The notes: a model not told the origin generated them from the letters alone. Positions 23,630 through 37,500 are shown, numbered from the stretch's first letter. The stretch is 64,000 bases of DNA from Lithospermum erythrorhizon (GCA_019722365.1 JADFUC010001849.1:62001-126000), one strand, 5' to 3'. A program made the numbers and translations.

Positions 23630-26600
23630 ATGGTGCTGACAGCTGCAGCTTTGCAGTCCCGAAGTATTGTAAGCATGAAAATAACTATGAGTCCGTGATC
23701 TCTGGAATTCTTGTATACTCTGTTTGCTTTTATTTATGAGGGTGAATTTTCTAAGGAGCTTGCATCCTTCCAGTATTTCAGCAGAAAATGCATTGGAAGT
23801 GCAACGACATTTAATGCTGAAAGAGGATGCAAGAATGTTTTGGTTAGAAACATGAGGTATTTTGCATGCTATATTTTTATGTTTTAAGAGATTTTGATGG
23901 CAATATGGGGCATTATAAATTCTTAAAAGTAACTAAATTTGCTCATTTGATACAGGTTTAGCCATTTGCTATTCTCAAATATATCAAATGTGTGTTTCCG
24001 GTTGAAACATAAATGTGCAGAAAAGCATGTGATGGAGGTGCATTCGTGTAGAAAGACAGATATCTTGGGGCGCTCTAAGTTGCTCAATAAGGTGTATATA
24101 TTTGAGAAAGGAATCTTTTTAAAGTTATGACTTATTTGGTTCACATAATTATAAAGACCTTGTCGCTGTTGGAATTACACTGGCTCTGAACATTTCAAAT
24201 TTCTTGATTTGATCATCTGTCTTATAACATCATGGCTTTGTGATCATGTATATTGCTATTTCTATTACTTTTATTTTCGTTTTTTCTTTCGTTTTTGGTC
24301 CTAATTTCAGTTGTGTTCGTGTTAAACTGTTAATTAAGGAACATGGTTAAAGTTCTAGGGAGGTGAATGTATTTCAAGTGACAATTGAGGATCCTCATAG
24401 GCGATTGGAACATGAATGGATATTGCTTCTCACTAACTAAATAGGGCAAACATGAATATGGGTTGGGATTTCATGTCTAGTTAAGTAGATATCGTAATAT
24501 TTATAATTGAATAGTGTCAATTGGCTCTCTTGAATTTGGTCTAATGAACTTATTGTACCCAATAATGAACTTATTACTTCCTTTAGGTGTCTGCCTGGTT
24601 GGGTTATGATGGTCTAGATGATTTCATCGACCATGAAAAAGCTAAACAGGAATCTTTCAACAGTTCGACAAAAGAGAATGAGGATTCGGACATTTCCTTG
24701 GCATGTAAACGGTTCCCATCCATAACATTGGGAGATTCCCCACCTGTAAACTTGTATGATGGTGAGACATACAGCTCTTGGGAGGATGCACTTTTAGTTG
24801 AACATTTGTGTCAAGAATTGATTGCAAGAGATGCTGCTACAAACTGGGATAATGAGGACGGGTTGTACGAATCATTGGGATCATTATATCCAAAACTTGC
24901 AAAGGGTAGTTCTTCCATTCTCAATCAAGTTGAATCTGATTTACCTTCAAGAAGCTCTCCTGCATTAGATATGGAGGAAGGATCTAAATTAGAATCTCAG
25001 TTCACAGCAGATGAATCTTTAAATACTGAAAGTGGAGTTGAGGCCCAACAATCTGCTACATCCACAGGGCCAGTTCTTGATACAAGCATCAACTGCATAC
25101 CGAGACTGAGTAAGAAACAGTATCAACAGCTAGAAAACTGTGGCTTTCACACGTTATGTTTCTATCGATCAATAAGGAACATGTACAATTTTTTCCATCT
25201 ACGTCAAGAGTTTATGAGCAATGTTGTGCACATGCAGTTACGGAAATTATTGCACCATTTTCCTCGGACTTATGCTGATATGCAAAATGCTCATGTTGGA
25301 ATATGCGATGGACAATACATGATATTTGTAGGGGAAATATTATCCTCAAGGTCAATGCTAAGCCTTTTAGATTGTAATCGATTATCTATCATTTGGCTTC
25401 ATTTTGTACCTGTTTTGGTGTTATTAGATTTTTGCACTTGCTTTTATAATGGCTCAAGTACATATTATGTAATAGCCTTGCAAACACATGCTTGTTTATA
25501 TTTTATTACCTTAACATTTTGTTTTGACTATGACAATCAGATCTTCGTGCACTTGTCAATAGTGGAGAAGCATGCAATTATCCAGCTGTTGTATAATTAT
25601 TGCCACCAGTTAGAAGTATAATTTTCAGACTCTTTTTGATGATTTGTGTGAGTTAAAGAGTAAAAAGATATATAAATGTGTTATCTAAAAGTTACCCCTT
25701 AATTGAAAAAAGAAGAAACATCGAAGGACCATCCTCCTCATTGCACATTTGGGAGATCTGTCCTCAATTATAATATATATCGGCGGGATGACACCAATAT
25801 GTATATCACGCAGGGGAATCAGGGCTGGTTATTCTTTTTCTTTTCTTGAAGTTGTTGTGGCTTGTCAGATTTCAAAAGAAGAACCAAATTCACCTTATAT
25901 CGTTGGCAATGTTGACAACAGGAAGAAGAAAACTATATACTTACATTTGAAGCAATTTTTCCGAGGCACTCGTTTCACGTTTAAGCCATTTCTCCAAAGT
26001 ATACAGGGGAAGTACAACGAGGGAGATGTCGTATGTGTGAGTGGTAAGGTTAGCTTACAAGTGATTCTCTCCTCATCGTCTTGATTACTTGAGAGTGATC
26101 TTGAGGACAACGAAAATAATTGATATACTATGATATGCAATTAGTAGGCCTGATGCTTCTCATAGTTTTAAACGAACAATATGGTCACTGGCATATAGTC
26201 TTGGTAGCTGTTGGTGGTTGGATTTTTCAAATTATATTAACAGTACTTGCCTACACTCTATTGTTATACTGCTGTTATTTTACACTTTCAGCATCTCGCT
26301 ACAACATTTAGTTTTTGCATATATCCTTATTCCTTAGGTCTAGGTACTAACAGTGGCCAGTGGGGATAGTGAAAATAGGCTTTGTATTTATCTTATTTTA
26401 AAATAATAATATAACCAAAAATTTATAGGTGTTGGTGAACTTCCAGTTTCTAGAATCTGGATCTGTGTACACTTATTTAATATTAAAGATACCTTCACAC
26501 ACTTCTGGGTTTCAAATTTTGAGCGAATATATCATGCTAGTATAGTTAAATTATCTTCTTATACGATTCACGTCGTCAAGTGTAAGAGATACTTTAAAAG

Positions 26601-29600
26601 TATGCACATGCAGTTCAGGATCAGAATGTGAAACAATCGATATCTTTCACGCGTCACTTTCTAGATTGAAAGAGTTCCGTATCCTCTGGCTAAGTTTAAG
26701 ACTACCCTTGTTCGAATGCCAAGTCTTAATTTTGGTTGTATAATCTGGTTCTCTACATTCTAGTGATAGATAGTTACGAAAACCTGGTTTATATCTGACA
26801 GTTATGAGTTGATCTGTGTAGAACTTGTAATGATTTCTATATATGTCCTTTTAAAGGTTAGGACTATGAGTGCTGAAGATCATTACGAAATGAGGGAATA
26901 CCATATCGACACCCTTCAAGATGAAGAGGATTCATCTATCTGCGCAGAAGGAAAGCTGTATCCTATACATCCATCCAAAGGAGCACTGCGGGCAGGCATT
27001 TTAAGGGATGTCATATCAAGGTCTGCTTGCCTCTAAATTTCACGTAGAGAGAGTCTTTTATGTTATCATCTCCAAAGTCCAAAATCATTCAGTCATGGGC
27101 TGAAGTAGCTAGTGTGCTTCCTTTTGCTGCCCAATTTATTGAAATGATTTTTGTTATCAACTTTCTAATCACTTGAGTGGAAATGGAGCAAATATAACTT
27201 AGAGATGGAATGCCAATCTTTGAAAGAGATTTGACAAATCATTGTCCATACTTATGTATTGTTCATGACTATTATTTCATTTATTTGGTCTTGATAATTT
27301 TACATATCTAGCTTATGTGATGTATTTAGTCTTTTTGTTGATGCAGTTCTCTAGCACGAGATGTTCTTTTTAATATTATGTCTGTTGACTTTTACCTATG
27401 TATAAATCTCTCCTAATATCACAAATCAGTTAGTTCATTTAGTAAATGAATATTATAAAGTTGGAAGTGTGATAACTAAAAGTAGCATGGAGGTTCTTGG
27501 TCAATTGTCGTAACGCATCTCATACTACCTTTTTCATAATAGAGCCTTGAAGATGTTTCCAGTTAATTTTGATCCTATTCCAAGAAATATCACTCAAGAA
27601 TTTGGTCTGCCATGCCTACACAATGTAAGCATACAATATTTAGTCACCAATAAATTTTAGTTTTATGGAAAAACAACTAATCTTTTTGTTTATGTTGCAG
27701 GCATATGTTGGGATTCACCAGCCAAAGAATTTTGAGGAAGCTGATTTAGCTCGCAAACGGCTTATATTTGATGAATTTTTCTATCTTCAGGTGAGTATTT
27801 TCTTGTCTGTATCTTTGATTTTCCATATGTAATTACTGCTATACTCAACTGAGAAAGCTGTTCACATGCACTCTATGTTACAGTCAAGGTTGTTGTATTG
27901 TAGTATTATAACTCATTAGTTATATTTGATGTTCTCGTTACCTCAATGAGGCTTTCAGTCTAGGTAACAGATTACGAAATACATCTATTCGTAAATGTAA
28001 TCATATTTGATCTTTTAGGCAGTTTTGATGCTTACAAGGATAGTCTGTTCCTGTCATGATGAACTTTTTAATTGATGAGCTGTTAGAATGAAAGCTGATA
28101 TCACAATCTAGGCTGCCTTCGTTCCCGTTCCCCTTCCCTCATGGTCTCCCTTAAATACATCTGACATAGACCTACTTAATTTATTAGCCTGTTATTGGTT
28201 TTTCTCTTTTTTCATTCATTTACCGTTGCCATAATGTTTCAAATTTAGTTGGGGAAGCTGTTTAGAATGCTTGAAGGCCTTGGTACAGAACTAGAAAGAG
28301 ATGGGTTGCTGGATAAGTATCGAAAGCCCGAACAGAATGCGACGTTTATAGGAGAATGGTCATCTCTCACCAAGAGTCTGTTGGATACTCTTCCTTATGC
28401 ACTTACTCCTAGTCAGCTAAGTGCTGTATCAGAAATCATATGGGATCTGAAGAGACCTGTTCCAATGAACCGACTATTGCAGGTTTTGTCTTCGCTTATA
28501 TTCTTAAATGTGTTAAGTTTTTCTGCATTTATCTTATGTAGTTTTTTCTCTGCTCTCCCATCTTTCAGTCTCCTTGATGTTTCTTTTTGATAACTATTCC
28601 TGTATAGATAGTTCGAAAATTAAGGCATACACGACTAATCTGATGATTGCATTTAAAGTGAGAAATATATTTACTCGGATACGTGATCATTTCCATTGTA
28701 ATTCTGTTTGAAATGAACATGTTTAACAAAGTTTGTTTCAGATATGTATTTTGATTTTTGAACTTTTGAGTACATTGGCCTATTGTTTATTATGAGACAG
28801 AAGCAGCAAAGGAACCTTATTTGACAAGAGTATGTCCAGAAAGTCGACAGGGAGTTGTTTGTTTATGAGTGTGATGGGTAATTCTTAGGCTCTAGCATAG
28901 TTTAGGATGAACGATGGTTTCAAGTTGGTAAGTGAAAAATTTGTAATATTATACTAGTATAGAAGGGTACTTGGGAATTTTTTTTGTTAAAAATAACAAT
29001 AGATGTCACTATTCTTGCACAATATTTTTAGAAAGTAGGCCACTCAAATAAAAACGAAGTCACTAGTTTGTTTTTTGACAGTTTAACATGACTAACTTTT
29101 ATAATTATGCCCTTCACAGGGTGATGTTGGATGTGGGAAAACGGTGGTCGCATTTTTGGCATGTATGGAGGTTATTGGCTGTGGTTATCAGGTTCAAATA
29201 ACAAATTTCTATCTCATGCAGTTGTAGTTGTTTTATTATAACCAGAGTCATGAAAACCTCTTTCCCGAGTTCAAAGAACTTTATCATGTTTTAAAGTTAA
29301 CTATTAGGTATATGATTTGGTTTATCCTTCTCAGGCAGCTTTTATGGTTCCAACAGAGTTACTTGCTATCCAACATTATGAACACTTTCTTGATTTGCTG
29401 GAGAAATTGGAGGTTGACAGTAAACCTTCAGTTGCACTTTTAACAGGGTCAAGTCCTTCGAAGCAGTCAAGGTCTATCCGTAAGGTATGTACTGTTAGCA
29501 GCTTTCCTTTTAATGTATTGCTGAGGCTTCTGAAGTTGCATTTCCTTGACTGCAGGGTCTCCAAACTGGAGAGATCTCTCTAGTTATTGGCACACATAGC

Positions 29601-32195
29601 TTAATAGCAGAGAGTGTGGAATTCTCAGCCTTGAGAATTGCTATTGTGGATGAACAACATCGTTTTGGAGTGATTCAGAGGGGACTTTTTAACAGCAAGT
29701 TACTTCTTCCAGTAGATTGTTCTGATAGAATTTGATGTCTTCGACTTAACTTTTACCTACATTTGAAAGTAAATTATCCATTTGACTTTGTTGGTCAACA
29801 AACTTAAGAACCACCAGATAACCCTTGGTAATGGGCTTTAAGTGATAGCCTTTAGCCTTGGCGAAATAGCATAAAAAGCTTGAGTTTAGCCAATGGTGGG
29901 ATGATACATTAGTGAGTAGAAGAGTTGAGAGAAATCGATAGTGCGGTGAGATTAGGGGTGACAAGGGGGTGACCAATGTACTTCATACTGTCTGAAGGTA
30001 AATCCATGGTTGTAAGGGCTGTCTCTGATCTCGCTTCTGTATTCGATCCAATCTTAGGTTTTTTAAGAGTTATAGTCCGATTTAATGTGGTTGACTTCCA
30101 TTTTCAGATGACTTCTTTAGAAGCTAATGGGAAAATCCTCTTTCTGTCTTCCACTCTCATTGAACACATGCATTAACATTTCTGCCTTTTTGAACTTCTA
30201 CAGCCCCAACCAGTTAACCATATTCGAATTCCTCTTTGCATCACATCTGGCAACATACTCATGTTCTATTTTCTTTCTTCTATTGCCTGGTTAGCGATAA
30301 TTTGCCATTTGACATGTCTATTCACCCTTTTCTTACCCGAATTTGACATTTCTACCAAATTAGGTCAATGTGGTGTTGCAAATATCTGTTTTAAGATAGC
30401 AGGGCCTCACTGTTAATACAACAACTTGCGACCGATTACTCATAGACTTTGAACTGTTATAATAGTCTTTGTAGTTCAACTGTCTGATAAAATTTAATGA
30501 ATAATTTTTTTGTCTTTTAATGTTTCACTTTATGAGACTTATTTATTGCACAAGGGAAGTTCTTATTTTGCTAGTGGCAGCTAGAATGGTTTGTAAGTTT
30601 AGGCATGGAAGTTTCAGATGTTCAGGTTTTCTAGTCATAAGTTCTCTTTTGGTCGAGTAATGGGAAAATCAGAAGCAAAGATTTGGGCAGAATTTTAAAT
30701 CATCCTATGTTTTATGTAATAATAATATCAGCATAGTTAGGATGTAAAGATAGGATGTAAAGATATTTTATCAACTTGCTAAATTAAACTCTTTCCTTTT
30801 CATGACTGAACAAGCTTATCACAAGTATTTTCGGTGAATAATATGGTTCACTCTTGACTGTTCTGTTCTTTTGGCTTTTGGTGGTGACTTCAACATCAAA
30901 TCACTGATTTACCTCCCGGTAGATTGCCTGTCGAAACATTTAGCATTGAAGGAAGTGAAGCTGGATTTGAGAAGGTCTACCAGGTAATTCAACATACACT
31001 GTACATTAGCAGTTGTGATATTGTTCTTTAATCACTCTAATGCGTTTCATCTGAGTCAGATGATGCTAGATGAATTAGGATTGGGAGGCAAGGTTTATTT
31101 GGTGTATCCTGTCATTGATCTATCAGAGCAACTGCCTCAACTTCGAGCTGCTTCTGCTGATTTTGAAACTATATCTACCAGATTCCCAGGATATAGATGT
31201 GGATTGTTGCATGGGAAGATGAAGAGCGATGAAAAAGATGATGCATTGAGACAGTTCAGATCTGGAGAAACAAATATACTGCTTGCTACACAAGTAATTG
31301 AGATTGGTGTTGATGTCCCCGATGCATCTATGATGGTTGTTATGAATGCAGAAAGATTTGGGTTAGCTCAGTTGCACCAGCTAAGAGGGCGAGTTGGTCG
31401 GGGAGAGAGGAAGTCCAAGTGCTTGTTAGTGTCATCCACGTCCAGTGGTTTAAACAGATTGAAGGTCCTGGAGAATTCATCAGATGGTTTTAACCTTGCA
31501 AATATGGACCTTATTCTCCGAGGACCTGGGGATTTGCTTGGTAAAAAGCAATCCGGGCATATTCCTGAGTTTCCCATTGCCAGGCTGGAAATTGATGGAA
31601 GTATCATACAAGATGCACATATAGCAACTCTGGTACGAATTTACTTTTGATGTCACACTAAATATACAATCATTTTAGCTATTGTGTTGGTTTACTACCA
31701 CGATTATATTGTTGCTAGAGCAGTACATATCAAATTAGCCAATACTGACCGAAAACCTCTTGAATTGAAGTATAAACATCTGGATGGTGCACTCGTCTAA
31801 GGTCTATGCATCGACAGATAGATCAGTACTTCCCAACTCAATTATTCTACATGCATTAATAAGGGTTTGTTTTATCATTCGAAGTGGTTCTTCTTTTCTT
31901 GTTTTCAATAATACCTTATTCTGATAGTAATAACCTTACATATCATCATACTGTTCCATACATGCACACTTAAAACTTAAAAGCCATGCTTGTTTTCTCT
32001 AAAAGGATACTTCTTTCTTGTCTGAGTACATTGTTTCGTTCCTCCTTCATATTCAACAATAGATTCTTGTAGGCCTATTTATTAGTACTATTATATATGC
32101 AGAAAATTTTGGGGAGCTCACATGATTTGCAGAAATTCCCCGGACTCAGAGCTGAGCTTAGCATGAGGCAGCCCCTTAGCGTATTAGGTGATTAA
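23630..32195 (+). CDS. RECG: Organellar RecG-type DNA branch-migration helicase, motif III segment not found
   Basis: Exons seen: 23630-23668, 23774-23856, 23956-24091, 24587-25350, 25814-26048, 26857-27020, 27543-27624, 27701-27790, 28249-28482, 29120-29191, 29335-29484, 29556-29698, about 30900-30983, 31060-31632 and 32103-32195 (TAA). The first about 60 residues are rich in Ser, Arg and Asn, like an organelle presequence. Then come the wedge region (LLHHFPRTYAD), an OB-like segment, motif I (GDVGCGKT), Ia (VPTELLA), II (DEQHRFG), V/VI (ATQVIEIGVDVPDA, QLRGRVGRG), the RecG TRG-type loop (LRGPGDLLGKKQSG) and a conserved C-terminus (MRQPLSVLGD). Plant RECG proteins act in mitochondria and plastids to remodel branched DNA and limit recombination between short repeats. 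Odd points: no exon with the SAT motif between 29,699 and 30,899, and an 84-nt in-frame insert at 25154-25237. The gene may be damaged or misassembled. Identity is secure; functionality is not. Confidence 0.92.
25154..25237 (+). other. 84-nt in-frame insert or unspliced small intron in RECG exon 4
   Basis: The conserved run GFHT-LRKLLHHF is split by 28 extra codons with no stop. The right edge is a good acceptor (CACATGCAG|TTACGG). The left edge reads CACACGTTATG: a donor at AC|GTTATG exists but joins one base out of frame. A missing G (ACG|GTTATG) would give a perfect small intron, so either a one-base deletion or a real peptide insertion is involved. Confidence 0.75.
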
Positions 32196-32748
32196 CTGAT
32201 TAAGCAACAACCAGGAGAGGTAATGGCTCTATTCCATGGATACTCCTTTTTCGAGCTTGGTGATCGAAAATCATTGGAGCTTACAGAATTATGGTCATAA
32301 TGTCGCGCCAGGTAGTAATTGCGTCGTTTGGGTTCATTAGCTAGTGTAGCCGTGTAATGTGAATATGCTTGCGAAATTCAACAACTAACAACTATTTTGG
32401 GGTTTGAACATCAGATTAGAGACTCATCGGTTGTATAGTTTCCTGACTCCACTTGAGCACCCTTCTATTGTGCTTTATATTGTGGTTTTCTCCGGTATTT
32501 GGTTATCTTGCATAAGTAGTATTCTTAAATTGTGCATGTTATTATGTAATATTATTAGATAATAGCAGTGAAATCAAAATTTTATACAAATGATGTATAA
32601 ATGAAAAAAAAAATATCACAATGAGAAATTTATGGGGGGCGAATAACTTAATTTTTGAATAAATGAATGGTAAAATTTTATTTTTTCAATAGAAAAAAAT
32701 ATAATTTTTAAAATTTTAGGACTGCTTGATGAATAGCACTGTTTAAGA
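32196..32748. other. RECG 3' flank
   Basis: Probably contains the RECG 3' UTR (AT-rich, with a TTATGTAATATTATTAGATAA stretch near 32,540 that could serve polyadenylation). No other feature seen before the retrotransposon remnant. Confidence 0.4.
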
Positions 32749-34130
32749 TAAAAAATTTATTATTGCTCAGAGAATAACATTGAGGATTGAACCCTTTATA
32801 TATCGTATTATATAAGAGATACTATACAACTCATAAACCTACTACTGAACTTAATACATGCGATATTATCCCCACTGACGAAAAGAGTGAACACGACGAA
32901 GCTTGTCCTAAAATATAGCAGGCTTGATAGTGAAGGGCTTGAGCAAAAATATCTACAATCGTCTTTTGTACCTAAAGTGACAGTTGGCGAAAAATTTTCT
33001 CCACGAATAAAATGATAATCAATCTGATATGTTTAGAGCGAGCTTGATAGACGGATTAAGCCCAGAGATCACATTAGCACCGATATTAACTTTTGGAGCT
33101 AGGAGGGGCCGAAGTCTGTACCGAGACTCCTGAGAGCAAAAGTAACCAGCTCAGGCGAAGCCTGATCGGCAAGGGCCTTATGCTCGGCCTCGATAGGACC
33201 TATTTCGCGTATGTTGTTCCGTGATTGCCAGAGACTAGGTTGTGCAAAAGTAAACAACATAACTCCCGATTAGATCGCGAGGGGAATTTGGAGGCGGGGA
33301 AAACTGCAATCCAAAGGCACTGCGAAGCATGTATTCATAGACCCTTAAAGTTGGCTGCATCAACAATAGATGTTTGAGCAACCTGAGGAAGATATTGGTA
33401 CACACTTCACTAAGTGCCCTCAATTAGTTGTACCTAACATATAATCCTAAATAGGTGGAGATTTGTTAATGGCGAAGTTCATCAGTCGCCGACACTTATT
33501 GAAATAAGCATTGATGGAGGTTTTCTTTGCTTAGTAGCACGAATATCGACTCTTAAATTCCTGTACGAATAGTTGAATCAATTTGATAATTTCTGAGAGC
33601 ATCCCATAACGTCTTGGAGGTGGGTTTAATCGGCGAATTAGGGGCAACTCTTGAGAGAGAACTAATCAAACAAGCCCCGGGTATAATCTATCTATCTAAA
33701 TAGCAAAATGGGAGGAAATAGATGGAGGAGGAGTAGTTCTTGTAACATACCCTAATAAGCCTTGACCCTTGAGAAAAGGTACAAACCGATTTTTCCATAA
33801 AATATAGTTGGTAGGGGTGAGTTTGATCGAGATAACATGGTGTGCTTGTGTCAAACTTTGAACCGGGTTTGTAGGGGAAGAGGGAATAGCGGCTTGGAAG
33901 TCAATTTTTGGGTGGAGGTTTCGGTTTCTTCCTGGCTCGATACCATGATGAAAGACAGAATGAAGAATAATGGAGATGCAGAACGTAGAGAAAAAAATAT
34001 TAGGACAGAAATATTTTATTATTGCTCAGAGAATTGCATTGAGGGTTGTACCCTTTATATACTACCATATTACATAAGAGACACTATACAACTCATAAAC
34101 CTACTAATACTGGCCTAGTCCTATACATGA
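32749..34130 (-). mobile_element. Internally deleted Copia retrotransposon with two short LTRs
   Basis: Two related segments, 32757-32866 and 34016-34128, share TTATTATTGCTCAGAGAAT, CCCTTTATATA, ATAAGAGA, ACTATACAACTCATAAACCTACTA and lie in the same direction, as LTRs would. Just inside the right one, 33933-33944 read on the - strand gives TGGTATCGAGCC, a near match to the methionine-tRNA primer site of Copia elements. Between them only RNase H survives; gag, protease, integrase and most of RT are gone. Total length about 1.4 kb. Confidence 0.7.
32880..33240 (-). pseudogene. Copia RNase H remnant
   Basis: Reading leftward on the - strand: EAEHKALADQASPELV near 33,195-33,150 corresponds to the AEAEYRALA..ASEL box, and further left SKHIRL, then VDIFAQAL near 32,945 correspond to the KHI and ADIFTKAL boxes. 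Stops interrupt it. Non-functional. Confidence 0.75.
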
Positions 34131-37009
34131 TTATTATTAACTTTTTTAAAAAAATTGAAGATGTTGATCTTAAAGTATCAAATTGTTGATTGATTGACGC
34201 ACTTAAGAGCAATCTTGTATGAGTTTATTAATAGAGATATGTTAATACATTGGTCATTTAAAACACATTCTACAATTTATATTTTTTACGTATAATTTAA
34301 GAGTATGATAGCATAAGACCATTTGATTGGAATTTTCAACCATTTTTAGAAATCTTAGAGATATTGATCTTGAAGCATCAAATTGTTGACTTTGATTGAC
34401 GTGTGATTCAATGTTCAAACATAATTTATGAACACGCAAAGGAAATAGTTTAGAACTTGATGGAATATTACGCAAAGTGCAATAATAATGGAACATTATG
34501 ATAATCAGTTCTAACAATTCACCTATATTGTCCGCTAATGAGCGTCAGGTCGGTAGAACTAGAAACTTGCAACATATTATGAGTATGAGTTAGAATTATC
34601 CAAAATATTTTCGTAATATGAATGCATTTGGAATTTTTTACAAATAAATTATAAAATAGTTAACACAGTAAATGCCCAACTCAATCTAAACTATTTATAG
34701 TTCTCATTGAAATGCTTATACTCTCTCCATTTCAAGTTATATGATTGTTTAGAATAAAAATACTATTTAGAGTATTATGTTTTATACATAAATTTTCAAT
34801 GTCCTCTGACTAATCATGATTTATAAGACATCATTCTAAGAATATTAGCGAATGTAAATATGATACTCTATGGCTTCTCATATTCCTATTTAGATCAAAC
34901 TATTTTTGGTCCTCTTAGGTTTATCAATATGTTTGAGATCACACAATTGTTATGCAGCAGGACGTTCGCTTTGATTGAAAGGTCTGAAGGATCGTAAGTG
35001 AAATATATCCCCTCTTTACCCTCTTACATTATTCAAACTCGATATCTCTCACTAACAATTTTAAGTATGAAGTATTGCTTCTTATTTACATTTAATTTTA
35101 TATTGAAAAGCAGAAACAATTTAATATGAATCTTTTAACATTTAACAAATTTAACAATTCATATATATAATTACTAACAAAAAAATACATTAGCAATATT
35201 GAACATCAAACAGTAGATTTGCTAATGAATCATTCGTTTCAAAATAAATGATTATTTAGATAAAAAATATTTTATTAAGGGATTGTGAAAAACTATATTG
35301 AAAATGTAAAAAACTATATTAGAATTGTAAAAATGTATATTAAAATTGTAAAAAATAAATACTATTGTGAAAAAGTAAAAAAAAATTATAAATAAATGAT
35401 CATGTATTTTAAAATAGAAGAATTAATAAGCGAAGATACCATAATGATTAATAGGGATTAGTGAAATTATTATAGTACCAATTAAGTAAGAGATCAAGAG
35501 GGGCAAGTAAGCTCAAAGCATGGTATGTCACTGAGCAAGTGCTCACACATGGTTAGGTTGGCAGGAAATACAAAGTTTATTCATAAGACCTTAAGAATTT
35601 TCATAATTTCATCAATCAATGTAGATCTCATTGTTTTTAACTTCCTGACAAACTCTGACATCTATATCCAACGAATAAAAAGATTAAAGAGTATCGAAGC
35701 TTCTCATGCACTTTCCATCAATCTTTTCAATCCAATTTTTTATTTTGGGAGGCGTAGCTTTTACCTTAAATTAATTTATAAATTATAAAATTAAATTTTA
35801 ATATTTATTAGAATTTATTTTGTTAGAATAAAGTCTTTTATTAAAAAAATTATTAATTGTACAACTTTTAAGGAGAGAAAAATGATATCAATCAATCAAG
35901 GATGGACTAGGATTTGAATATAGGCTATTCATTTCATAATTAAAAATATAGAAGTTCAATAAGGATATTCATTTTAGAGAAAATAAAAGTGAACCCAAGC
36001 TAAAAAAGGTGCATGTGCCAAGTTTTGAACTAGAAACCTTCTATAAATTAGTCAAAATCTTAACCAATGAAGCTATCTTTTTTATTGTAAGGTATTCATG
36101 TGAATACCATACTATACCTCTAGGTCCGTCCATGCAACCAATAGGAAAAAGAATATTAAGAGACAATATAAACTTTAATGCAAAAATTGTATTGGTAAAT
36201 GAAACAATCATTTATAATGAATTTTTTTGTATACATAATCAATTAAATTGAGATGGATGGAGGAAGTATTTTTTAAACATAATATTATTATGTTGAAAAA
36301 CAATTCTAATATATGGAGTATAAAATAAAATTAGAAAGTAATTTATAATTAAAGTAGTGAGAGGAAGTTACAGTATTATGATATGGAAATAGTACTGTAT
36401 TTTATTTTACAAATAAGTGTGCCACACTACGACAAAGCCGGCGTGATTAGGGCTTATCGTATGGACGGCGGTGCCAAATTACTCGAGATCCTTCATTAAT
36501 AAGAAAAATAATTATAATGCACATGTTATTATTTTAAAGTCAAAATGTTTAAATGAACTGTTCGTGTTCTTTTTTATGATACTTGTACCAGTGCACTAGC
36601 CAAGTCCCTTTATAAGCATACCGAAACAGTATTAAAAATTTGTGAAATTATCATTTTGCCTTTAAGTAAAATTTTTTCAAACACCATATTTATAAATAGG
36701 AGGATTAAAATAGTCAATTCACGCATGATTTTTTTTACTATTTGGATGTGCTTTTAGCAGCCATGGCACTACCCCTACTAAACAATGGACTATGTAGTCT
36801 AAAACACCATACATCATACAACATGTTTATATGTTTTTTAAGTGGCTCTAGTCTAAACTAGATAAGAAGAAAAATTGTGGAGTAAAAGCTAGGTTAAATT
36901 AAAGATTTTGATAAGAAATCTATGTTATATTACAAAATTAATTGATCATAATTAGAGTAACACATGATTATAGAAATTTTTAATCTATTTAATACTTAAA
37001 GGCAGTTAT
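34131..37009. other. AT-rich spacer
   Basis: No gene recognised. A degenerate pair around 34,150-34,210 and 34,346-34,410 shares GATATTGATCTTGAAG, CATCAAATTGTTGA and TTGATTGACG. Near 34,720 the sequence TACTCTCTCCATTTCAAGTT resembles the end of a Stowaway-type MITE, and a similar GGATGGAGGAAGTA appears near 36,253, but I could not pair the ends. Short ORFs (35525-35788, 36009-36251) are AT-rich and unsupported. Confidence 0.4.
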
Positions 37010-37500
37010 TGGAATTAATGGATGATTAATGACTATCACAAGTCCTCGAAAATCCTAATAGCTTCGAACTAACTGTCGTCAGCGAATATATTTATTGATC
37101 AAGAACTATGATCAAATAAGCAAGAGCGAAAGGAAAAAAACAATTTGGTTTGTGGTTTCGGATTCACCTCACGCCCTGTATAATAGCTATATTTATTGAT
37201 AATGAATTCAAGATTACAATCTTCAAACTTCTACTACTCACCTAAATTAGCTAACTATTGCTTCATGCTCAAATCCAATGTAATAATCTTTTTTTTGCAT
37301 GGCAGTTTGACTACTATATATAAGCAAGTTATTATCCTAATCCGACTAGACTTGATATAACAATATCCTAGTCGACTAAAACTCCTAATCCTAGTTAGTT
37401 TCGAACTCTTCCTCCATGTAGAACTCTTCATTGAACTTGATCGTCTAGCTCTTGAATGTTTCACCGTACTCATCGACCATGTAGGCGAGGAACAATGACA
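37010..37500 (-). repeat. Copia 3' LTR (left copy)
   Basis: Bounded inside by the polypurine tract at 37501-37509; on the - strand the LTR begins TGTCATTGTTCC. It matches the right copy over nearly its whole length with scattered substitutions and gaps. Confidence 0.8.

Noticed and set aside
25895..26140. - strand ORF opposite RECG
   Set aside because: Lies antisense to a clear RECG exon with canonical splice sites; a shadow.
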